Source of the DNA: a virus
Strand: one strand, 5' to 3'
Length of the DNA: 40,453 nt
IMG/VR virus record: IMGVR_UViG_3300025120_000158
Location: 1 to 40,453 of that record
Below are positions 1 through 8,478 of this stretch, piece after piece. The position numbers and the translations under genes were made by a program. Numbering within the stretch: position 1 is the stretch's first letter; every line of letters begins with the position of its first letter. Below the pieces are notes generated by a model. That model did not search any database. It worked only from the letters and a program-made list of their open reading frames with translations, and was not told the origin of the DNA.

Positions 1-778
1 TTGAGAATATGCTTGACAGTGTGTCGTCAGTGTCTACTAGAACGCAAGAAGCAAATTGTCTTATAGGAGTTCTTACTCCTGCCATCACTGGCGTTGGAAT
101 GTTTATCTTGTGTTGTGATATTGCATCGTAGTATTTCTTAACATAGCTCATTCTTGTCTTTGTTGGATACTCTGCAAACAATGTGGCCGCGATCATCATG
201 TACATGTCCTGCGGTGTTTCATAAAGTTGTCCTGTGCTTCTATCTTGCACAAGGTACTTGTCACATATCTGTCTTAATCCTGCATATGTAAATTTAAGAT
301 CTCTATCTCTTTTGATCCATGTGTTGAATTTTTTTATATCTGTCTTTGAATATTTGTCAAGTATACCTTTATCATACACACCCAATCTAATATTTCTTAA
401 AATAAGTTTTAATAATGGAATGTATTCGTATTGTCCGTGTGCTTCTTTTCTTACATCATACGAAAGTAGTCTTGCCGCGGCATATTGATAGTTGGGTGCT
501 TCTAAACTTATAAGGTCGTTAGCAGAACGTACTAAAACATTTTGAATATCCTTGGTCGTCATGCCATCATAGAACTGTATGTTAGCGTTCATTTCTATCT
601 GTGACGAACTTACTCCTGTGAGACCTTCACAAGCCTCTTCAACGACGAAATGAATTTTATTAATATCTAGGCTCTCCAACTTGCCATCTCTTTTTTGAAC
701 TTTGATCGTACTAGAGTTGGTGTTGGGCATTAAGGTTTTGTATTTTTTATGTTTGATTTTTGTTTTCTGTGTATCCAT
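1..778 (-). CDS. nrdA: Ribonucleoside-diphosphate reductase large subunit, N-terminal part (cut by window edge)
   Basis: Class Ia ribonucleotide reductase alpha subunit, which reduces ribonucleoside diphosphates to deoxy forms for phage DNA synthesis. My own translation of the minus strand runs open from the ATG at 778 to the window edge (259 codons). It shows an N-terminal ATP-cone-like segment (KVQKRDGKLESLDINKIHF near residues 27-45) and reaches the catalytic-domain entry RQFASCVLVDTDDTLSSI, where the Cys corresponds to the first redox-active cysteine of NrdA. The C-terminal two thirds lie outside the window. No clear Shine-Dalgarno site precedes the ATG. T4-like phages commonly carry nrdA, so the identification is firm even though the gene is partial. 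Confidence 0.93.
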   Translation of the reverse strand, partial: MDTQKTKIKHKKYKTLMPNTNSSTIKVQKRDGKLESLDINKIHFVVEEACEGLTGVSSSQIEMNANIQFYDGMTTKDIQNVLVRSANDLISLEAPNYQYAAARLLSYDVRKEAHGQYEYIPLLKLILRNIRLGVYDKGILDKYSKTDIKKFNTWIKRDRDLKFTYAGLRQICDKYLVQDRSTGQLYETPQDMYMMIAATLFAEYPTKTRMSYVKKYYDAISQHKINIPTPVMAGVRTPIRQFASCVLVDTDDTLSSIFS

Positions 779-919
779 ATTTATCTAAATCCGTGTGTTT
801 AACTTTTTTTGTCTTTCTTGCTTACCCTTCATACGAATAAAATCGCAACGTCGTTTTGCAATTTTATAATGTACTAATATTACGACGAAAAAAGTTTTTT
901 GTCTATCTGTTTGTGAAGT

Positions 920-2518
920 TTATGCCAAGATTGTCACTTGGTAATCGATAACAGCAGTGTTACCTGTGTTGGTAGTCTGGTACTGGAACTTGATTGTTTC
1001 ATTACCTGCGGTTGAGTCCTTGTTGTCTAGAGCCGCTATTAGGTCAACACCAACGTCTGCGTCACTGTCAACGGAGTTGTCGTCGTATGCGATGTTGGTT
1101 CCATCTGATGAGATGTCCATCCTTCCCACACGTGTGTCTCCTCCCCTCTCGATTTTGTATTCAATTGTGATTCCTTTTGCGTTAAGTCCAGGATATTCTC
1201 TTATGGTGGCGGCCGATGATTGGTTGTTGGTCATTGTAAATGTTCTGATTGGTTTGACTTGTCTAGCAATACCTTGTATTTCAGGCGCGGCGTTGAGTTC
1301 TGAACTACCGTCTGCGGCTCTTAGGTCCGATCTCTCAAAGAAGTCAAGTGTAGATGTACACTCGTCGTTGTCAAACTGTATCACAGGTACTTCTGTGATG
1401 GATCCAACACCCCCGAAGTTGTTGGCAACTGTCTTTGAGTAATAGTTTCCATTTGAGATTATGTTTCTCGGGCCTGTGCCTGCATCTGCACCTGCTGTTG
1501 GTTTCACCCAGATCGCTTGTTGTCCTATGTCACTCCAACTAGAGTTTGCGAAGTGTATGTCTCTTGGACCGTTTATTAAACCTACTGTACTACCATCCAT
1601 TTCTGCTCCTATTAATGAACCATAGTAGGCAGTTGAGAAATCGCAGTCATGGAATCTCATGTTAGTTGCATCAAAACTGATGTCCACCAATCTAGCAAAT
1701 TTTGTGAATTGGCATTGATTGAATACTACATTTGTTGTTGAGTATGTCGCTGTTGAATTTGTTACTGTCACACCTTTTGAGTTTGAAGCATCCGCTCCAG
1801 CCGATGCATAAGATCCTTGGAACTTCACATTGTTTATGTAGGCCTTTGTAACTCTATCTAGAGATATGCCTCCATAGGCCACTGTGTTTCTCACAGTCAT
1901 GTTTGATATCTGAATTTGTGTTGGTGTAGTGGCTCCGGAGTTACCTATGTTTGCTCCAACGTTTCCTTCGTCATCTTGTGTAACCATTACTGCGTTGTTA
2001 CCTGAATTTCTAATTATGGTCTTGTCTGGACCCTCGCCTACCAAGTGTGCGTATGGTGGTATCTTGAGTGCGGCATTAATTCTGTAAGTTCCTGCCGGGA
2101 AGAAAAGCACTCTTCTTGATCTTGTGTCGTCCTTATCTGTGTCTTTGTAAATCTCGTCTATGGCATTTTGTATCGCTGTAATGTCTGCTGTGCTGTCATC
2201 CCCTTTTGCACCAAAGTCTTTCACTGACACACGTTCGTCTAGCCTGTCACCTATTGTTCTTTGCTGTGCTGTCCCCACAGGTGTGCTATCTCCCAAGTAA
2301 CCTTTGTATGTGTGACTCAGTGCTGTAGTGAATGCTGAACTGCCTGATGTTATAATTTCTGTATTTCCTACTGCTGGTGCACCATCGGCTACTGTACCGT
2401 TACCTATGTATAATCTTTGTGTGTCAACTGACCAACCTATTTCTCCAGCCGCTAGTTGCGGTAGATCGGTTGCTTTTCCACGTCTGTGCTGTATTCTTGA
2501 TATCTGTACTATCGGCAT
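920..2518 (-). CDS. Tail spike/fibre protein with pectate-lyase-like beta-helix
   Basis: 532 residues. The N-terminus (MPIVQISRIQHRRG, then LPQLAAGEIGWSVDTQRLYIGNG at 19-41) is the virion-attachment type seen in marine T4-like tail fibre proteins. Residues about 96-120 (RVSVKDFGAKGDDSTADITAIQNAID) are the classic start of a pectate-lyase-3/right-handed beta-helix domain. The middle is rich in short N/T/V/G strands as expected for parallel beta-helix rungs, and the C-terminal ~130 residues look like a separate beta-sandwich or trimerisation region. The likely role is binding or depolymerising a host surface glycan. A late-type box lies 7 bases upstream of the ATG with no Shine-Dalgarno site. 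The exact substrate cannot be read from the sequence. Confidence 0.85.
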   Translation of the reverse strand: MPIVQISRIQHRRGKATDLPQLAAGEIGWSVDTQRLYIGNGTVADGAPAVGNTEIITSGSSAFTTALSHTYKGYLGDSTPVGTAQQRTIGDRLDERVSVKDFGAKGDDSTADITAIQNAIDEIYKDTDKDDTRSRRVLFFPAGTYRINAALKIPPYAHLVGEGPDKTIIRNSGNNAVMVTQDDEGNVGANIGNSGATTPTQIQISNMTVRNTVAYGGISLDRVTKAYINNVKFQGSYASAGADASNSKGVTVTNSTATYSTTNVVFNQCQFTKFARLVDISFDATNMRFHDCDFSTAYYGSLIGAEMDGSTVGLINGPRDIHFANSSWSDIGQQAIWVKPTAGADAGTGPRNIISNGNYYSKTVANNFGGVGSITEVPVIQFDNDECTSTLDFFERSDLRAADGSSELNAAPEIQGIARQVKPIRTFTMTNNQSSAATIREYPGLNAKGITIEYKIERGGDTRVGRMDISSDGTNIAYDDNSVDSDADVGVDLIAALDNKDSTAGNETIKFQYQTTNTGNTAVIDYQVTILA

Positions 2519-2525
2519 ATAGTGT

Positions 2526-2533
2526 TATTTATT
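2526..2533 (-). promoter_or_regulatory. T4-late-type promoter box (AATAAATA)
   Basis: On the minus strand AATAAATA ends 7 bases before the tail-spike ATG at 2518. It overlaps the stop codon of the upstream nuclease gene. With T4 late spacing, transcription would start one or two bases before the ATG. Confidence 0.55.
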
Positions 2534-3236
2534 ACAGTACAGACTTGTAGTATTGTTCCAATTTACGGTACCACTGGTCAGTCCAGTAGTCATAGTTGTC
2601 TATTTCAAACGATTGGTATTCGTTTGCCTGTGTGCATATAAACATACGTCCACTCTTTATGTTTGTGCCGTACTGTTTGTTATGTGCTTCTGAATATGCT
2701 ACTAATTGAAGGTAGTAATCGTCCACCCACTCTTTCTTCTTCAATCTACGTGATTGTTTGAAATCCATTATAGCAGGTTCGCCTTTATAAACACCAACCA
2801 AGTCTGTTGTGCCTGCATACAGTTCTTCATAGTAAAGCGATACTTCTGATCCCCACACTTCACTGACATTTTTTAATCCGTTGTCTATGATAACATTAGC
2901 CATTTTATGTGCTTTCTGCTGTATGAGATTTGAACCTGGTGTCCTGTCTATTCCTTTTACGTGCTTCTCCAAAGAATTATGCATCACTGTTCCTATGTTG
3001 GCACTCTCTGTTGTTATTTGTTGTGCCTTTTCCGCACCAATCCTCTTACGCCACGCATGTAGGAACGTCATGTCCTTGGTTGCACTTAACACAGTGGTCA
3101 CACTTGGTAATTGCCTACCATCTGGGGTCTCATAGTGTCGCTTGTGATTCTTGGTCACCCTGGCCAGTTCACCATAGGGGTACTTCTGATTATATGTGAT
3201 TCCTTTATCCACAAGGATATCTTTTGTAATTTTCAT
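2532..3236 (-). CDS. PD-(D/E)XK superfamily exonuclease (RecB/Cas4-like fold)
   Basis: 234 residues with a full PD-(D/E)XK core: His86 (GTVMHNSLEKHV), Glu131 (SEVWGSEVSL), Asp145 (AGTTDLVG), then Asp158-Phe-Lys160 (IMDFKQS) and a QxxxY motif (Q177-Y181, YYLQLVAY). This arrangement is that of RecB-like exonucleases, which bind Mg2+ and degrade or process DNA ends. No cysteines are placed for a Cas4-type iron-sulfur cluster. The gene overlaps the next upstream gene by 4 bases (ATGA), so it is translated as the last member of the 8102-2532 run. A DNA processing or recombination role is inferred; the precise substrate is unknown. Confidence 0.82.
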   Translation of the reverse strand: MKITKDILVDKGITYNQKYPYGELARVTKNHKRHYETPDGRQLPSVTTVLSATKDMTFLHAWRKRIGAEKAQQITTESANIGTVMHNSLEKHVKGIDRTPGSNLIQQKAHKMANVIIDNGLKNVSEVWGSEVSLYYEELYAGTTDLVGVYKGEPAIMDFKQSRRLKKKEWVDDYYLQLVAYSEAHNKQYGTNIKSGRMFICTQANEYQSFEIDNYDYWTDQWYRKLEQYYKSVL

Positions 3237-4015
3237 TTCTTATTATAACACAGAATACTATGTATATCAATTGCTAATTGTTCGTGAACTTTTTCTGTAA
3301 CATGTCCAAATGGTAAAAAAACTTTTTCTTCGTTATTTTTTGTATGAGGAAAATGGAAAGTAATGTCTCTGACTTTGTGTTTTATGGATTCATACACGGG
3401 CAACATGTCTCCAAAGTTGTGTTTGTCGCCTTCAACATAATTGAAAACACCGCTGTTAATAAAATAGAACTTTTCTACTAGATCCGATGTGCTACAGTAA
3501 TCAAAGATTGCTTGTAGTTCTAGTAACCATGAACAGAACCTACTGGTATCCGTGTTGTTGGAGATCTTTGATTTAAAATGTTCGAGTGCTTCGCCTGTGT
3601 AAGAGTTTCCTGGTAGGAAATCCATCCATTGATCATTGTAATAGTCCATCCATCTTTCTGGCGCAGTTGGTTGTACAAAGACAGTGGCTAGATCTTTAAT
3701 GTTGGTCAAGGATTTTGTCAATAGGTATCTAGTCTTTTGCAGGCTAGATCCTCCCACTGCCATATTATGATGTGGTACCTGCAAAAGATCTGCTAACTTC
3801 TGAGCATAGGTACATTTTTTTTGTTCTTCCGATAAAGTATCAAGTTTTTGTTTATCCATAATGTGACGCAAACTTTTATTTTTGTTTCTCCATGTTACCA
3901 ACTGATCTGACTGTTGGTCAGCGAACGAAACCGGTTTGGGATAGTTGTCATAATGTAAATGATCAAGCAGTTCTACACCAGCAGTAAAACTGTCTCCGAA
4001 AAAGAAATGTGTCAT
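3233..4015 (-). CDS. SGNH/GDSL-like hydrolase, first copy
   Basis: 260 residues. The start MTHFFFGDSFTAG carries block I with the candidate nucleophile Ser9. NMAVGGSS looks like block II (Gly), and GHVTEKVHEQLA near the C-terminus supplies a candidate catalytic His. The family includes esterases and O-acetyl-sugar esterases/transferases. The block III Asn is not obvious, and the C-terminal Asp-x-x-His is less canonical than in the neighbour at 4012-4758. The gene overlaps both neighbours by 4 bases, so it is translationally coupled. A role in modifying acyl groups on a surface or virion glycan is inferred from the sulfotransferase-like and radical SAM genes beside it. Confidence 0.65.
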   Translation of the reverse strand: MTHFFFGDSFTAGVELLDHLHYDNYPKPVSFADQQSDQLVTWRNKNKSLRHIMDKQKLDTLSEEQKKCTYAQKLADLLQVPHHNMAVGGSSLQKTRYLLTKSLTNIKDLATVFVQPTAPERWMDYYNDQWMDFLPGNSYTGEALEHFKSKISNNTDTSRFCSWLLELQAIFDYCSTSDLVEKFYFINSGVFNYVEGDKHNFGDMLPVYESIKHKVRDITFHFPHTKNNEEKVFLPFGHVTEKVHEQLAIDIHSILCYNKK

Positions 4016-4758
4016 ATTGAAAGTTCTCTGTTGATATAAGCCACCACATCCTTAACCAGATTTTGACATGTTAGGACATCAAAATGATGCCCGTCTCTGG
4101 CATAATCTATCTGTTCCACTTCTATGATATCTGGCAAGTGTATTGCTGTGCTAACTGACAATAGTCTGTTGATATTTTTCTTTTTCTTTACCTTGCTAAC
4201 ATGTACTTTGTTGATAGAAGATTCTATCAAGCAGTCTGGTACAACCAGATTAATGACATTTTCAAACATGCCATTTACCTTCGTTAAATTTTTAATGAAA
4301 TTATCCATGTCGTGTTTTGGAAGTTCTCTTTTGCTCTTATCATAATGCACGTTTTCTCCTTGTAGGTATCTTCTCCAGAAGTAACTCCACATCACTACAA
4401 TAAACTTAGGTTGGTGTTGCTGTACAATTTGTTTCGCCCTCAAGGTAATCAGGTCATTGCTACATCCATCTTGACCTACATTGATACATCTTTCTCCCAG
4501 GGTGTCCTCCAGCAAAGCCGGCCATGTCTCATGTTGCGGTTGTCCGATGCCACTGGTAAAACTGTCACCGATGCACCATATCCTGTCTTTTGTATCACTA
4601 GGCCATTCTTTGTCTCTGAATCCTTTGGTATTGTATTTGTATGAGATAGGTTTATTATAATTAAGAAAGTGATGTTGATCAAAACACATATGGTAGTCAT
4701 CTATACCCGAGTGCTCTTGATCTTTATTGATGTTGCCTGTCAATTCTAAGTAGTTCAT
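4012..4758 (-). CDS. SGNH/GDSL-like hydrolase, second copy
   Basis: 248 residues. YNTKGFRDKEWP leads into IWCIGDSFTSGIG, with Ser66 as candidate nucleophile; CINVGQDGCSND gives block II/III-type Gly and Asn; and YARDGHHFD contains a candidate Asp222-x-x-His225 pair. This is a better SGNH match than the adjacent 3233-4015 gene and may be its diverged paralogue. The N-terminal NTKGFRD motif followed by the GDS box is common in bacterial and phage SGNH proteins of unknown substrate. It overlaps its neighbours by 4 bases on each side. An esterase or acyl-transfer role on sugars is inferred. Confidence 0.8.
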   Translation of the reverse strand: MNYLELTGNINKDQEHSGIDDYHMCFDQHHFLNYNKPISYKYNTKGFRDKEWPSDTKDRIWCIGDSFTSGIGQPQHETWPALLEDTLGERCINVGQDGCSNDLITLRAKQIVQQHQPKFIVVMWSYFWRRYLQGENVHYDKSKRELPKHDMDNFIKNLTKVNGMFENVINLVVPDCLIESSINKVHVSKVKKKKNINRLLSVSTAIHLPDIIEVEQIDYARDGHHFDVLTCQNLVKDVVAYINRELSI

Positions 4759-5675
4759 TTTGTTTCTACTCCATTCCAGAAATCATAGTCAACTATGGTG
4801 TTATCAATCCAGTTGTGACGTCGAGAAAATTCCATGAACCTATCTCTGCACTCTGCATAGTTTGAAACTATTTCTTTTTTATCTTTAAGTGTGGTATTCT
4901 TGATTGGTGCCGACGCACCCAGAGGCAGTATGGCTTTCTTTTCTAAGGCCATCATGGTCTGTTTGTATTTTAAAAGTGGTACGAAACTTTGCTTGTTAGA
5001 GAGGTCTATTTTCCTTTTACTTACTAGATATTCTTTTTTAAATATGTCAGCCAACGGTTCTCCAAACGCTCTAGCGAACACTTGATCTATGCCAAATATT
5101 TCTTTTATCTTGCTGTCTGGATCTACTGCGAAGTCCTCATAGTAAACCACATCGAAGTCTTTGAAGTGTTCGTGTATCCAGTTGTCATAGTCAACATAAT
5201 CCTGACATTTCTTCATAAAGTACTCAACGTCAACAGACCCAACATTCCTTACTGCCTCCCTGTCTTTCTTTTGATAGACATTTAAGACTTTTGATTTGTC
5301 TCTGATGCTCCAACTCATTGCGTATTCGAAAAGATTTTTACGTCTACACACCAGTACCTTTTGATTGAATGATTTCAGGTAGTTGTAGAAGGTCAACTGC
5401 TCTTGCTTTCTGTCCTTGCGATCGTCTACATGATATTTGGCCAGTCTCGACACCAATATGCCTGTCGATTGGTCAAGCATCTTGGTTATTTGATCAAGTG
5501 ACTGCGTGTACTCTAGTGCGAAGTCCTTGTACACCCGGGATCTATCAAGGTGTAGGCCATTTGTCAACTCATGACAGTTTACGACATCTTGTCCGTCGAG
5601 ATGTAAAGCCAGTGTACATATCCTCTGCAACACCGTTGAGCCTACTCCGTCTGGGGTCAATACAAGTACATTCAT
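4755..5675 (-). CDS. Sulfotransferase-like P-loop protein
   Basis: 306 residues. VLTPDGVGSTVLQR at the N-terminus resembles the 5'-phosphosulfate-binding loop of PAPS-dependent sulfotransferases. VLVCRRKNLFEYAMSW near residue 110 resembles the 3'-phosphate-binding Arg/Ser segment, and VVYYEDFAVDP near 176 is the usual strand after it. If correct, the enzyme moves sulfate from PAPS to a sugar or protein. It overlaps the flanking genes by 4 bases within the surface-chemistry run. The match is by motif order only, and catalytic residues are not certain. Confidence 0.6.
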   Translation of the reverse strand: MNVLVLTPDGVGSTVLQRICTLALHLDGQDVVNCHELTNGLHLDRSRVYKDFALEYTQSLDQITKMLDQSTGILVSRLAKYHVDDRKDRKQEQLTFYNYLKSFNQKVLVCRRKNLFEYAMSWSIRDKSKVLNVYQKKDREAVRNVGSVDVEYFMKKCQDYVDYDNWIHEHFKDFDVVYYEDFAVDPDSKIKEIFGIDQVFARAFGEPLADIFKKEYLVSKRKIDLSNKQSFVPLLKYKQTMMALEKKAILPLGASAPIKNTTLKDKKEIVSNYAECRDRFMEFSRRHNWIDNTIVDYDFWNGVETK

Positions 5676-6451
5676 GATTTAACCTTTAATAATTGTTCAT
5701 ACTGTTTCCAGCACTGCGTAGGTGTTAGGGACTCGGACATTCCACGCAGAGCAATTGCCATGCCCTTCTGATAGTCATGTTTCAGTAGGCCAGGAGCATC
5801 AAAATTATTATTAATTGCTTGCCAAGAATCAAATATCAATTTTTGTGATTGTCTCCATTTCTCATATCTTTGCCCGTTGTATCTTATTCCAAACTTGTCG
5901 AATTCTTTGACAGCGTCATTGATGCTTTCGTACATAGAGCCAAATGAAAAATATTGATCACATAGTAACGACTGCTTGACATCTATGAACTCATTGTCAT
6001 AGAGTTTGTAGGTCCACTCCATAACCGCTCTCTCTATAGGAAACTTGGTGTAGGGACTCCATGTTTGTCTTTGTTGCTGTTCCCACTCTTTGCTAAAGAT
6101 CCGATCAGTGTCATCCATTGCGTTGATCCTAAGTTTCTCTTGCCAATTTATTAACATACATTCTCTGTGGCTGTCTATTATTATTTGTATGACATTGATT
6201 CCAAACCTTTTGAACAAGGTATACAAGTCTGCATTCCACTTTGAAGCGAAACAGACCATGAACAAGGGATCATCGTTTTTGATCAAATGGTCTATCCTAT
6301 CGTGTGACATGTTGGAGATGTCCACAACATTGACCCCACCATGTGTTCCCTGATTGTGATATGCTAAATTGTCCTGTGGTTGCCTGTTGACCAATGTTAG
6401 GCCTATGTAGTTGTGATTGGATCCAGAGTTACCTATTAAAACAAACATCAA
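5672..6451 (-). CDS. Unknown protein, possible distant sulfotransferase-like P-loop fold
   Basis: 259 residues, not confidently recognised. The N-terminal FVLIGNSGSNHNYIG is glycine/serine rich after a hydrophobic strand, and GINVIQIIIDSHRECMLINW near residue 85-105 has the same layout (strand, charged turn, helix ending in W) as the 3'-phosphate segment of the sulfotransferase-like genes at 4755 and 17513. No canonical Arg-Asp-Pro motif is present. It lies between the sulfotransferase-like gene and the radical SAM gene with 4-base overlaps on both sides, so it probably acts in the same pathway. Confidence 0.45.
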   Translation of the reverse strand: MMFVLIGNSGSNHNYIGLTLVNRQPQDNLAYHNQGTHGGVNVVDISNMSHDRIDHLIKNDDPLFMVCFASKWNADLYTLFKRFGINVIQIIIDSHRECMLINWQEKLRINAMDDTDRIFSKEWEQQQRQTWSPYTKFPIERAVMEWTYKLYDNEFIDVKQSLLCDQYFSFGSMYESINDAVKEFDKFGIRYNGQRYEKWRQSQKLIFDSWQAINNNFDAPGLLKHDYQKGMAIALRGMSESLTPTQCWKQYEQLLKVKS

Positions 6452-7722
6452 TCTAAATCACTTTTTCGTTTATCTTCTATCTCTGCGGCCAACTCGGGAA
6501 GTAATACCCTCCAAGTCTTTGGTACTTTACGGAATTGATCTTGCCGGTCGTTGTACTTGACGAATGCCTTCTGTAATTCTTTATACTTCTCTGGAGTGTG
6601 TTGATCTATCCTTAATTCTTTTATGATGTTTTCATAAAACTGGTCAAACTTATATTTTGATAGTTTATCTGCCACCCGTAATCTCCACTCACGTGGTGCC
6701 ATATTGGGATTGCATATGAGTGGATACCACACCGTGGCCAGCCAAGTGAACCCGTATCTGTCGTTCAGCTCTCCGCCACACCAATCCAACCACCATTTTA
6801 TTATATCGTCCAGTTGATCGATGTTCAGTAATTGGACAGCAGGACTCAAAGTGATGTTACCGTTGTCTCCTAACATGCTCTTGTAGAAATTCAAACTCTG
6901 TAACGCTTTGTTCCAGTTACTCGGATACCTTATATATTCTGTCCTTTCACCAAGTCCGTCCACACTGGCCCATATAGTCCAGCACTTCAGTTTTGGCAAC
7001 CAGTTGGTCAGTTTTGGGTTGGTGTTTGTAAGGTTGGTTACGATTGTGACATCTTTTGTTCCTAGTGTACCTCTCTGATCACAATATTCAAACAGTTCAT
7101 AGAACTCCGGGATCAGTGTTGGCTCTCCGCCTATCACATTTAGTTGCTTAATATTCTTACTGATGTGTTCAAACATCTTTTCTTTTGTAGCAGTATTTTT
7201 GTACCACTCCTGTTTGATACCTAGCTCGTTGGTCCAGTTATTCACATTGGCACCTTGCTCCTTTACCCAGTGTAACCATTCTGGATCTTGTTCTCCGATG
7301 TCTCTGGTTTCCATACCGTGCATGTGACTATACATTTGGCTACACATTTTACATTTCAGGTTACATATATTACCCATCTGTATCTGCATGGTGTCAGCAC
7401 TTTTTTGGAAGGTGCCATCAGGCAGTGTATCTTTGATGTAGTCCTCCATGCCTTGTGTTGATCTTAGGCTTTGTGCTCCTTTTTCCTCCTGTTGGTAGCA
7501 CTTCGCACAGTCACGTATCTTCTCACCGGCTATCATCTTCCTACGTATCTCTTTCATCCTGTTGCTATTCCAGTAGTCATTGATAGTGTGCTTTTTGGCG
7601 TCAAACAGGTTGTATTTGTTGTCAGTAGGTATGTCCTGTAACGTTGTACAGCACAATCGCATCTTGCCGTTGGGGTGTATGTAATTGTGATTGAAAGGTT
7701 TTTCACAGAATACTTTACTCAT
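6448..7722 (-). CDS. Radical SAM protein with N-terminal SPASM/twitch-like cysteine region
   Basis: 424 residues. C120-NLK-C124-KM-C127 is the CxxxCxxC motif that holds the radical SAM [4Fe-4S] cluster. NVIGGEPTL further on is the usual GGEP motif for SAM binding. Unusually, SPASM-like cysteines lie before the core: Cys6 (FCEKPF), Cys24-Cys25 (GKMRLCCTT) and Cys72/Cys75 (DCAKCYQQ), which could hold an auxiliary Fe-S cluster. SPASM proteins usually modify peptides or sugars, with the extra cluster C-terminal. The gene abuts the peroxidase-like gene upstream (stop and start share one base) and overlaps the next gene by 4 bases. The substrate is unknown. Confidence 0.85.
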   Translation of the reverse strand: MSKVFCEKPFNHNYIHPNGKMRLCCTTLQDIPTDNKYNLFDAKKHTINDYWNSNRMKEIRRKMIAGEKIRDCAKCYQQEEKGAQSLRSTQGMEDYIKDTLPDGTFQKSADTMQIQMGNICNLKCKMCSQMYSHMHGMETRDIGEQDPEWLHWVKEQGANVNNWTNELGIKQEWYKNTATKEKMFEHISKNIKQLNVIGGEPTLIPEFYELFEYCDQRGTLGTKDVTIVTNLTNTNPKLTNWLPKLKCWTIWASVDGLGERTEYIRYPSNWNKALQSLNFYKSMLGDNGNITLSPAVQLLNIDQLDDIIKWWLDWCGGELNDRYGFTWLATVWYPLICNPNMAPREWRLRVADKLSKYKFDQFYENIIKELRIDQHTPEKYKELQKAFVKYNDRQDQFRKVPKTWRVLLPELAAEIEDKRKSDLD

Positions 7723-8102
7723 TACGCTTTCCTCACGAATTTAGTTTCATTATCAAAATGGTATTCTGTAAAGTCATTTTTAGGAACTCCAAAATCTTTG
7801 AAGAATTGATGAGATGCATCTATCTTTTCTGTTACGTAGAATTTGATACCTAACATATTCTCATAGTGTGCAACGATCTCATAGTCATCACCAGGTTCTG
7901 ATCCATTGTTATCAAAAGGTATGGCGACAAGATTAACGTTTCCCTTGTTGGCTAATTCTTTGTAGTATTTGATATGTGGGTCAACATCAGGAGACTGTGA
8001 TCCCATCACTAGAAAAATAGTAGGCTTACCGTAGATGTTGTCTTCGTGCACCAACCCCAGCCGCAAGGAATTTAGTTGGTAAATCCTACTCTTGTAATAC
8101 AT
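7722..8102 (-). CDS. Glutathione-peroxidase-fold protein lacking the catalytic Cys/Sec
   Basis: 126 residues. GKPTIFLVMGSQS matches the GPX strand that normally reads VNVASxC/UG. NNGSEPGDDYEIVAHYEN matches the conserved NQFGxQEPGxxxEI region, GIKFYVTEKID matches VxFPxFEKIDV, and KFVRKA at the end matches the start of WNFxKFLV. At the peroxidatic position the residue is Ser37 (codon TCT), the Gln of NQF is Asn, and the Trp of WNF is absent. The protein also ends about 30 residues earlier than full GPX. A thioredoxin-fold with lost or altered activity is likely. It is the first gene of the 8102-2532 run, directly before the radical SAM gene. Confidence 0.6.
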   Translation of the reverse strand: MYYKSRIYQLNSLRLGLVHEDNIYGKPTIFLVMGSQSPDVDPHIKYYKELANKGNVNLVAIPFDNNGSEPGDDYEIVAHYENMLGIKFYVTEKIDASHQFFKDFGVPKNDFTEYHFDNETKFVRKA

Positions 8103-8117
8103 GTATATAATTATGGT

Positions 8118-8474
8118 TTATTTTCTTCTGTTCATCGCAGACTTGGCCATCTGCTTGACCACGTCTGTTGATCCTTGGTCGTCATAGTCCATCTCTGGAT
8201 TGTCCTCTGCTTCTTGGTCTGTCTTAACAACGATCTTCTCATTGTCAAAGTCCGCCACAACATTCTTCAGGTCACCGTCTGCGTCATATATTCTTTTAAA
8301 CACATCATAGTTGAATGCTGGATAACCTGTGTTGCTCATGATCTGTGCAACTGCATCCATACTGATGTCTGATGCTTGGTCCTTCTCATCAGCATCACCC
8401 TTCATGTTCAACAGGATGTTGATAAGTGCTGACTCTAGGTCTGTATCGCTTTTGTTGAATTCGAAAAATCTCAC
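8118..8474 (-). CDS. Unknown acidic phage protein
   Basis: 118 residues beginning MRFFEFNKSD, an N-terminal style shared by several conserved proteins of marine T4-like phages. It is strongly acidic with a short basic C-terminus (KSAMNRRK). No enzyme motif is visible. It follows the 448-residue gene by 4 bases, so the two are probably co-translated and may act together. A structural or assembly role is a guess from the late location. Confidence 0.6.
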   Translation of the reverse strand: MRFFEFNKSDTDLESALINILLNMKGDADEKDQASDISMDAVAQIMSNTGYPAFNYDVFKRIYDADGDLKNVVADFDNEKIVVKTDQEAEDNPEMDYDDQGSTDVVKQMAKSAMNRRK

Positions 8475-8478
8475 AGGA

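Noticed and set aside
778-785. GATAAATA at the nrdA start as a late promoter
   Set aside because: The box overlaps the ATG itself, so it would begin transcription inside the coding region; nrdA is also not expected to be late.
957-1442. Plus-strand ORF antisense to the tail spike
   Set aside because: It lies wholly within a well-supported gene on the other strand, has no ribosome site and has composition expected of a shadow frame.
7984-8000. Selenocysteine at the peroxidase site
   Set aside because: The codon at the active-site position is TCT (Ser), not TGA, so no recoding is possible.
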